Part shown: piece by piece, positions 5,256 through 10,457 of the stretch
Numbering within the stretch: position 1 is the stretch's first letter
Layout: the number at the start of each line of letters is the position of its first letter
Assembly: GCA_003557065.1 (NCBI GenBank)
Contig: PWPS01000007.1
Span: forward strand, 1 to 10,457
Source: Candidatus Nealsoniibacteriota bacterium
Lineage (GTDB): Bacteria > Patescibacteriota > Minisyncoccia > Minisyncoccales > PWPS01
DNA length: 10,457 nt
Reading direction: 5' to 3'
Made by a program: the position numbers and the translations under genes
Notes under the pieces: model-generated
Told to the model about the DNA's origin: nothing
The model's database searches: none
The model's input: the letters and a program-made list of their open reading frames with translations, nothing else

Positions 5256-5941
5256 TTGTTTAGTACTCTTTTCAGATCATTGATTCTTGAAAGTAGATCG
5301 CTGTGACTGACGTCCTCCAGATCACAATACATAATCCTTATTCTGAAAACTCGAAAAACTTCGTGGTACGGAGAAATCAAGGGAGCGTCATGTAGCGAAA
5401 TCCTACATCTTATAATCTTTTCTTTTACTTGTTCAACCGAAAAAAAGCTTTTCTCTTTAAGCGCTTCCTGACAATAAGAAACCAAATCTTTCAACATTCG
5501 TATACCCTTTTCACTTTTCTCCTTTATTTCGGCTACATTTTCGGCTTTTACGAATCCGTTTATGAGAGCATCTCTAATTCCGGAAAGATTTAAAGCATCC
5601 TCTTCATTATCTAATTTCGTTCTGACAGATTCAATCTCTTTAATTACCTCGAAGAAGCTATCTTTCTGACTTGAGAGCTTGTATTTGAGATCTCCGGAAG
5701 AAGAAAAGTCAATTTGAATACTTTGCAGTAAAAAAGAAAGCCTTCTTTCATTTAAGTCTTCCAAAAAAGACAAGACTTCATCTATAAGCGAAATCAATTG
5801 CCATTCCATCTTCTCTATCGCTTCATCGATATGACCGAACTCCAAAAGACTGTCTTCAATCGGTATAAAAAGTGCACCATTTTCGGGGTCATAAAAAATA
5901 CCACCGTTAAGCTTTTCCAAACTCCTATTTTTGTTAATCAA
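5243..5941 (-). CDS. Helical protein of unknown function (232 aa)
   Basis: I do not recognise this protein. The N-terminus (residues about 10-40) contains GGIFYDPENGALFIPI, probably a short beta hairpin. From there on it appears to be almost all amphipathic helix: EAIEKMEWQLISLIDEVLSF, then DLNERRLSFLLQSI, a further long helical region, and EQVKEKIIRCRISLHDAPLI. There is no membrane segment or signal peptide, and no enzyme motif is visible. A cytoplasmic helical-bundle protein is the most I can say. There is no early ATG. Tandem TTG codons stand at 5944 and 5941; the second lies 7 nt after AAAGGAGG (the first only 4 nt), so I chose 5941. The gene has its own promoter just after the secA terminator, and its own terminator, so it is not part of the secA operon. 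Confidence 0.85.
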   Translation of the reverse strand: MINKNRSLEKLNGGIFYDPENGALFIPIEDSLLEFGHIDEAIEKMEWQLISLIDEVLSFLEDLNERRLSFLLQSIQIDFSSSGDLKYKLSSQKDSFFEVIKEIESVRTKLDNEEDALNLSGIRDALINGFVKAENVAEIKEKSEKGIRMLKDLVSYCQEALKEKSFFSVEQVKEKIIRCRISLHDAPLISPYHEVFRVFRIRIMYCDLEDVSHSDLLSRINDLKRVLNNPPE

Positions 5942-5948
5942 CAAAACT

Positions 5949-5956
5949 CCTCCTTT
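5949..5956 (-). promoter_or_regulatory. Ribosome binding site deciding a TTG start
   Basis: AAAGGAGG on the minus strand, followed by AGTT and two TTG codons. Spacing favours the second TTG (5941). The strong Shine-Dalgarno may make up for the weak initiator. Confidence 0.82.
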
Positions 5957-5972
5957 CGTTTTTAAGTATTTT

Positions 5973-6000
5973 ATTCTACCACAAATAAGTCATTATTCAA
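5973..6000 (-). promoter_or_regulatory. Promoter for the 232-aa gene
   Basis: On the minus strand, TTGAAT (6000-5995, 4/6), a 16-nt spacer and TAGAAT (5978-5973, 5/6), preceded by TGG as an extended -10. The 14-mer GTGGTAGAATAAAA also occurs at the regulator promoter near 1651-1638, which supports both calls. Confidence 0.6.
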
Positions 6001-6035
6001 ATTAAAAGCCCGCTTCATCAATTGAATCGGGCTTT
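6001..6035 (-). terminator. Intrinsic terminator of the serpin-murB-hpf-secA operon
   Basis: On the minus strand, AAAGCCCG pairs with CGGGCTTT (6035-6005). After one mismatch, TTCA/TGAA gives a further 4-bp stem with a 5-nt loop. The tail TAATTT is a poorer T-run than at the other terminators, so some read-through into the next gene is possible. It starts 14 nt after the secA stop. Confidence 0.75.
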
Positions 6036-6049
6036 AAAAGATTTAAAAA

Positions 6050-8560
6050 CTATCGGCTTCCGTGACACTTCTTGAATTTAATCACATCTCCCGTATTCGG
6101 GTCTATCTTTCCACAGGGACAAGGATCATTTCTTCCAACATCTTGAAAGTCTTTCTTAGTCGGCTCCTTTGAGACTTTTTTCTTCCCTAAAACTATTTTT
6201 CCTTTACCAGGCAACGTTATTTTGGTTGTTGAAACCTTGGTGATTCTATCTATTATGGTTCTTTCGATATCCTCCATCATTTGCTTGAAGGCAATATGGC
6301 CTTCCTTCTTGTATTCTACAAGCGGATCTCTTTGACCATAGGCACGCAATCGAACAGAGTCTTGGATTTGCTCCATATTTTCCAAATGTTCCGTCCAATG
6401 AATATCCATCGTTCTCAGAATTACTATCTTTTCCACTTTACGCAATTTATCCTCACCTATTTCTTCTTCCTTTTTTTCATATTTGGACGCACTTTCTCCA
6501 TATTTATCAAAAAGGTCGGTGATATAACTCTTAAGTCCTTCGGCATTTTCTTCCGACTTTTCCAATATCTCATCCCTGAGATGATAGAATCTCTCTCTGT
6601 GCTTGCTAAGAACTTCATCATACTGAAGAACGTGTTTTCTGGAATCAAAGTGCATTCCTTCCACCTTTTTTTGAGCCGTTTCTATAACTCCGGATACCAT
6701 TTTATGCTCTATCGGTTGATCTTCCGGAATTTTCAAAGTTTTCATAAGACCTTCTATTCTTTCGGATCCAAAAACTCTTAAGAGCTTATCCTCTAAAGAG
6801 ACAAAAAACTGACTTTCTCCAGGATCTCCTTGACGTCCGGCTCTACCCCTTAACTGATTATCTATTCTTCTTGCCTCATGTCTCTCCGTTCCCAAAACGT
6901 ATAGACCACCCAATTCACGAATTTTTTCGGCTTCTTCCGGTTTGGGTGGATTACCTCCCAAAATAATATCAACTCCCCTACCGGCCATATTTGTAGCAAC
7001 CGTTACCGCGCCAAGTTGACCGGCTTGAGCGATTATCTCCGCCTCTTTTTCATGATTTTTAGCATTTAAAATTCTGTGACTTACTCCCGATCTTTTAAGC
7101 ATTTCGCCCAATAATTCATTCTTTTCGATGGAGACCGTTCCCACCAAAACCGGCTGCCCCTTGTCGTGTCGCTCCTTAACCTCCTTTACTACCGCTCGAA
7201 ATTTCCCCGCTTCGGTTCTAAAAACCTTATCCTCCAAAGCTTCTCTTTGCAGAGGTCGGTTAGTCGGAACCACAACAACTCTCAGACCATATACCTTATC
7301 AAATTCTTCCTCGGAAGTTTTTGCCGTTCCCGTCATACCGGAAAGCTTGTCGTACATCCTGAATAAATTCTGAAAAGTTATCCTGGCCATGGTCTTCGAT
7401 TCGGCCTGAATCGGAAGACCTTCCTTGGCTTCTATGGCCTGATGCAACCCCCCGGACCAACGTCTTCCCGGCATCAACCTACCGGTAAATTCATCTACGA
7501 TTATAACTTGATCATCTTTAATCACATAATGAGTGTCCTTCTCAAAAAGAGGCCTTCCCGTCTCCGGGTTTTTTGCCTGAGCTCTTAATGCTTGTTCAAG
7601 ATAATGAAGGTACTTCATTCCCTTCGATTCATATATATTATCCACTCCCAAAATTCTTTCTATTTTTTCGATTCCCTCGTCGGTAAGAGTTACCGTTCTT
7701 TCTTTTTCAAACACTTCATAATCGGCCCCCGCCTCAAGTTGGGGAACCAATCTGGCAAAATCTTTATATCTTTCGGATCCCTCTTCGTCGGGCTGAGAGA
7801 TGATAAGAGGTGTTCGGGCCTCATCAATAAGTACGGAATCAATTTCATCTATAATACAATAATTAAACCCTCTTTGAACCTTACCGGAAAGACCGGTGGC
7901 CATATTATCTCTCAAATAATCGAACCCGAATTGATTATTGGTTCCATAAGTAATATCGGCCCCGTAAGCTTCTTTTCTATCGACCGGTCGTAGAAAATCC
8001 TTTTCCACTCTGAAAGAGCCAAGCTCGTCTCTAACCTGATCCGTTTCTTCGTCGGCTTTATAATCGGCGTCATAAACAAAAGCCTCCCTATCCCCTATAC
8101 AAGCGGTCGTAAGTCCGAGATATCCAAAAATCTGGCCCATCCACACCGTGTCTCTTTGAGCAAGATAATCATTGACAGTAACAAGATGAACCCCCTTTTC
8201 CTCTAACGCATTCAAGTAGAGTGGCATTGTGGCAGTTAATGTCTTTCCTTCACCCGTTTTCATTTCCGCAACATCACCACGATGAAGGATGATGGCTCCC
8301 ATTACCTGCACATCATAATGTCGCTGTTTCAATGTTCTTTTTGCCGCTTCCCTAACCAAAGCATAAGCTTCGGGTAAAATATCGTCCAAAGTTTCTCCTT
8401 CATTCAATCTTCTTTTAAATTCGTTCGTCTTTGCCTGCATCTCCTCTGCAGACATTTCTTGAATCTTTTCCTCCAGATCGTTTATCTCTTCTACGATCGG
8501 TTTGATTTCTTTCAGGTACTTATCATTCGGATCCCCGAAAATTTTGTTCAAAATCGACAT
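6050..8560 (-). CDS. secA: Preprotein translocase ATPase SecA
   Basis: SecA is the cytoplasmic motor that pushes unfolded preproteins through SecYEG. The protein has 836 aa, close to the common bacterial length. NBD1 has Walker A MKTGEGKT (100-107), TVNDYLAQRD (128-137), Walker B IIDEIDSVLIDEARTPLIIS (236-255) and YGTNNQFGFDYLRDNM (205-220). NBD2 has TNMAGRGVDIILGG (523-536) and GTERHEARRIDNQLRGRAGR (557-576), with the preprotein cross-linking domain and scaffold/wing helices between and after. The C-terminal metal-binding tail is RNDPCPCGKIDP...KKCHGSR, with C814, C816, C832 and H833. Two features are odd: an insertion of about 30 residues at about 158-192 relative to the E. coli sequence I recall, and a lengthened zinc-motif loop. 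The start is ATG 8560, 31 nt after the hpf stop, with no Shine-Dalgarno. It is the last gene of its operon. Confidence 0.98.
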   Translation of the reverse strand: MSILNKIFGDPNDKYLKEIKPIVEEINDLEEKIQEMSAEEMQAKTNEFKRRLNEGETLDDILPEAYALVREAAKRTLKQRHYDVQVMGAIILHRGDVAEMKTGEGKTLTATMPLYLNALEEKGVHLVTVNDYLAQRDTVWMGQIFGYLGLTTACIGDREAFVYDADYKADEETDQVRDELGSFRVEKDFLRPVDRKEAYGADITYGTNNQFGFDYLRDNMATGLSGKVQRGFNYCIIDEIDSVLIDEARTPLIISQPDEEGSERYKDFARLVPQLEAGADYEVFEKERTVTLTDEGIEKIERILGVDNIYESKGMKYLHYLEQALRAQAKNPETGRPLFEKDTHYVIKDDQVIIVDEFTGRLMPGRRWSGGLHQAIEAKEGLPIQAESKTMARITFQNLFRMYDKLSGMTGTAKTSEEEFDKVYGLRVVVVPTNRPLQREALEDKVFRTEAGKFRAVVKEVKERHDKGQPVLVGTVSIEKNELLGEMLKRSGVSHRILNAKNHEKEAEIIAQAGQLGAVTVATNMAGRGVDIILGGNPPKPEEAEKIRELGGLYVLGTERHEARRIDNQLRGRAGRQGDPGESQFFVSLEDKLLRVFGSERIEGLMKTLKIPEDQPIEHKMVSGVIETAQKKVEGMHFDSRKHVLQYDEVLSKHRERFYHLRDEILEKSEENAEGLKSYITDLFDKYGESASKYEKKEEEIGEDKLRKVEKIVILRTMDIHWTEHLENMEQIQDSVRLRAYGQRDPLVEYKKEGHIAFKQMMEDIERTIIDRITKVSTTKITLPGKGKIVLGKKKVSKEPTKKDFQDVGRNDPCPCGKIDPNTGDVIKFKKCHGSR

Positions 8561-8591
8561 AGTCGGTGTATTTTTGTGTTTAAAACTAATC

Positions 8592-8963
8592 TTAGAGATT
8601 CTTTTCTTCTCGAATCTTTTTAGCTTCCCTTGCTCCTTTTCTTTTTAAGGTAGCTTGCTTACTTTTATATTCTTTAATCTGTCTTTCCAGTTCATATCTC
8701 ACCTCGGAGACAGCTTCCTTGGGAGTCGTGGAAGCATCTTCCGCCCTGATAGAAACTCCCGGGCAAAAAATTTGAGCTTCAATTCTGTAAACATCTCCTT
8801 TGTTTTGCCCTTGGGTAATTTTCTCCACTTCTATTTCCATCTCCACCGCCTCTTCCTCAACGGCTTCGGATATGAATTTTTCAACTTTTCTGAGCTTTTC
8901 ACGGATGTAATCCTCCAAGTGCCCGGTGAGTTCCATGTTTTTTGTTCTGATTCTTGTTTCCAT
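8592..8963 (-). CDS. Ribosome hibernation factor, short HPF/RaiA type
   Basis: A predicted ribosome-associated inhibitor of 123 aa (HPF/YfiA/RaiA, S30AE family). These proteins bind the decoding region of the 30S subunit and keep ribosomes inactive under stress. The fold is visible as a beta-strand start METRIRTKNMELTGHLEDYI, the helix REKLRKVEKFI, the strand AVEMEIEVEKITQGQNKG, the strand YRIEAQIFCPGVSIRAED and the final helix with a basic tail (YKSKQATLKRKGAREAKKI). The C-terminal dimerisation domain of long HPF is missing, so this is the short form; the Lys/Arg-rich tail is more like YfiA/RaiA than E. coli HPF. ATG 8963 comes 4 nt after the murB stop, with no visible Shine-Dalgarno, so translation probably depends on murB. 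Short-form subtype cannot be settled by eye, so I give no symbol. Confidence 0.93.
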   Translation of the reverse strand: METRIRTKNMELTGHLEDYIREKLRKVEKFISEAVEEEAVEMEIEVEKITQGQNKGDVYRIEAQIFCPGVSIRAEDASTTPKEAVSEVRYELERQIKEYKSKQATLKRKGAREAKKIREEKNL

Positions 8964-8967
8964 AATT

Positions 8968-9894
8968 TTATTTTATATTTATATATCTTATTTCTCGTTC
9001 CAGTTTTATATTGAATTCACTCATAACCTCCTCGGTAGCCTTATCGATCAAGCTTTTTACATCTTCCGAAGTCGCTGCACCTTCATTAACTATAAAATTA
9101 GCATGTTTTTCGGATATCTTGGCGCCCCCTACGGAAAACCCCTTCATTCCAACACTTTGAATTAAAAATCCCGCCGGGATAATCTCTTGTTGATTGAACT
9201 TTTCCACAAGAGGATGCTTTTCAATTATTTCCGAGCTTTCTATCTTTCCCACCGGATTTTTGAATACACTCCCCGCCGAAGGATATTTCATCGGATGCTT
9301 TTCATTTCTATGCGCCAACATCTCTTCCGTTTTTCTTTTGATTTCTTCTATTTTGCCCTTTTTCAATCTTAGCGACGTCGATATTATCACCGCACCCATC
9401 CTTTTGAACGTACTGTTTCTATAAGAGAAATCAATTTCTTCAATTTTTAAAACTTTCTTTTTTTTATTTTCAATAATTTCGATTTCTTCAATCAAATCAG
9501 CCATGGAGAAACCAAAGGCTCCCGCATTTCCGTAAACAGCTCCTCCCACGGTTCCCGGAACTCCCATTGCCCACTCCAATCCTTCGAATGAATTTTTCAA
9601 AGCGAACCCGGAAAGCCTGGGCAAAGAAACTCCCGCATCCGCTCTGATCAAGTCGTCATCAAGAAACTCTATCTCTCCACTTCTTAGTTTAACCACAAGC
9701 CCGGGAACCCCCTCGGAAGACACCAGAACATTACTTCCTCCGCCCAATATGGTAACTTCCAGACCCAGATCTTGAGCCTGTAAAACGGCTCCCTCCAATT
9801 CCTCTCTTTTTTCTACCGACAAGAAAAACTCAGCCGGACCTCCTATCTTCAAAGTCGTCTCATCCGCTAATTTATAATCCTTGATTAATTTCAT
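8968..9894 (-). CDS. murB: UDP-N-acetylenolpyruvoylglucosamine reductase MurB (type II)
   Basis: MurB is a cytoplasmic FAD enzyme that reduces UDP-GlcNAc-enolpyruvate with NADPH to UDP-MurNAc, the second committed step of peptidoglycan synthesis. The protein has 308 aa. FAD-binding motifs are TLKIGGPAEF (14-23), ILGGGSNVLVS (49-59) and GLEWAMGVPGTVGGAVYGNA (105-124). Substrate-domain motifs are FSYRNSTF (156-163), PSAGSVFKNP (205-214) with Ser209 as the likely proton donor, AGFLIQ (241-246), KHANFIVN (263-270) and a C-terminal EREIRYI containing Glu301, the likely acid. The short length and the YRNSTF-type motif point to the type II (Gram-positive-like) class rather than the E. coli class. 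ATG 9894 overlaps the serpin stop as ATGA; GGAAGGG lies only 2 nt upstream, so coupling is likely. All key residues are present, so the enzyme should be active. Confidence 0.97.
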   Translation of the reverse strand: MKLIKDYKLADETTLKIGGPAEFFLSVEKREELEGAVLQAQDLGLEVTILGGGSNVLVSSEGVPGLVVKLRSGEIEFLDDDLIRADAGVSLPRLSGFALKNSFEGLEWAMGVPGTVGGAVYGNAGAFGFSMADLIEEIEIIENKKKKVLKIEEIDFSYRNSTFKRMGAVIISTSLRLKKGKIEEIKRKTEEMLAHRNEKHPMKYPSAGSVFKNPVGKIESSEIIEKHPLVEKFNQQEIIPAGFLIQSVGMKGFSVGGAKISEKHANFIVNEGAATSEDVKSLIDKATEEVMSEFNIKLEREIRYINIK

Positions 9895-10457
9895 ATCCCT
9901 TCCGGTGCCATCAGTTGACCCATAAAAAGTATCGCACCGGTATTAGCCTCTTCAATAACAAAGAAAAACGGTCGATTGAATTCCACCGGCATAGGAGCCG
10001 ACTCCAATCTCATTTCTACCGCAGTAGCGGCGGCGGCTTCAGTTCCTTTCTCATCAATCTCAATAAAAGAACTATGAAAAACCTCACTCATGAAAACATT
10101 TAAATCCAATTGCTCCAAATCAACCATCTTTGAGAAATCAGCTTCTCTCGGGTTGAAAGCTTGCTTGATTCCGATCTCTTGCAGAGCGTCCGCCAGCTTC
10201 AAATCATCTTCCAAGACAAATTTGGGAAAGCGCAAAACTATTTCCCTTTTATCAGTCGGTCTCATGGCCTCAAAATTATTTTGATCCAATTCGGAGTAAA
10301 TATCGGCAAGACTTCCATCGGTGGGCATAAAAGCGTGGAAAAGGTAATCTCCTCCCAGATACTCCATCGTTATCGCATGTAGTTTCTCACTTGCCGCATA
10401 TTTATATTCTCCTTTGTTTTCCATCATCTCCACTTCAACTTCTCCGTCTTTTCCGTA
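9891..10457 (-). CDS. Serpin, 5' partial (C-terminal half)
   Basis: A serine/cysteine protease inhibitor of the serpin family, which traps proteases by inserting its cleaved reactive loop into a beta sheet. The frame is open through the right edge, so only the last 188 residues are seen, about half of a normal 370-400 aa serpin. The GTG at 10433 is internal, since VEVEMM continues the serpin V-x-MM strand. Visible signatures are MEYLGGDYLFHAFMPTDGSL, the strand IVLRFPKF, the hinge FIEIDEKGTEAAAATA, and the C-terminal signature FNRPFFFVI with ILFMGQL. The Ala-rich hinge (P12-P9 all Ala, P14 Thr) is that of inhibitory serpins. Counting against alpha-1-antitrypsin, loop lengths match exactly and place Glu-Ser at P1-P1' (codons near 10004-9999). 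It is the first visible gene of the murB-hpf-secA operon. Whether it is secreted depends on the unseen N-terminus. Confidence 0.95.
   Translation of the reverse strand, partial: YGKDGEVEVEMMENKGEYKYAASEKLHAITMEYLGGDYLFHAFMPTDGSLADIYSELDQNNFEAMRPTDKREIVLRFPKFVLEDDLKLADALQEIGIKQAFNPREADFSKMVDLEQLDLNVFMSEVFHSSFIEIDEKGTEAAAATAVEMRLESAPMPVEFNRPFFFVIEEANTGAILFMGQLMAPEGI

Noticed and set aside
6281..6781. Plus-strand 166-aa ORF
   Set aside because: Opposite the SecA C-terminal half; its Phe/Leu/Ser-rich composition is what the complement of a Glu/Lys-rich gene gives.
7592..7993. Plus-strand 133-aa ORF
   Set aside because: Opposite conserved SecA motifs; no promoter or ribosome binding site.
8655..9014. 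Plus-strand 119-aa ORF
   Set aside because: Complement of hpf and the end of murB; composition typical of an antisense shadow.
9891..10433. A complete 180-aa serpin-like gene starting at GTG 10433
   Set aside because: The frame stays open to the window edge with serpin-like residues before the GTG, so the gene is cut by the edge, not short.
1..10457. Recoded UGA (genetic code 25), as in some CPR lineages
   Set aside because: secD and the serpin end at TGA in ATGA overlaps, and all genes read without internal TGA.

Overview
The window is AT-rich and every supportable gene lies on the minus strand, so transcription runs from high to low coordinates. In that order the genes are: serpin (cut by the right edge) > murB > hpf > secA | unknown 232-aa gene | unknown 69-aa gene | diacylglycerol-kinase-like gene | secD > secF | sigma-region-4/winged-helix regulator > membrane protein (cut by the left edge). 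Gene density is very high. No stretch over about 100 bases lacks a gene, and the plus strand shows only shadow ORFs.

The likely source is a Candidate Phyla Radiation (Patescibacteria) bacterium. Three points support this: the leftmost protein resembles a family I associate with CPR genomes, the regulator carries sigma region 4 without region 2 and is fused to a HARE-like winged helix, and SecA has an inserted segment in its first nucleotide-binding domain. secD and the serpin end in TGA, which argues against the UGA-recoding CPR lineages (SR1/Gracilibacteria). This placement is inferred from memory of families, not from a search.

Right block (6050-10457): serpin, murB, hpf and secA form one tight operon with an ATGA overlap and gaps of 4 and 31 nt. 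It joins a protease inhibitor, peptidoglycan precursor synthesis, ribosome hibernation and the Sec motor. An intrinsic terminator follows secA.

Middle block (4018-6000): three consecutive single-gene units, each with its own terminator, promoter and strong Shine-Dalgarno site. Downstream of two of these genes, and again between the kinase gene and secD, the terminator T-run merges directly into a perfect TTGACA -35 box. Two of those hairpins also contain the stop codon of the gene they terminate.

Left block (1-3983): secD and secF overlap by ATGA and encode the accessory translocase subunits that work with SecA at SecYEG. A promoter inside the end of secF appears to drive the regulator gene, which overlaps the membrane-protein gene by 44 nt. 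The two Sec loci (secA; secDF) are thus only about 2 kb apart but are separately transcribed.

I see no RNA genes, CRISPR array, insertion sequence or other mobile element. The least described parts are the merged terminator-promoter junctions, the serpin at the head of a cell-wall/Sec operon, and the two unknown single-gene units.
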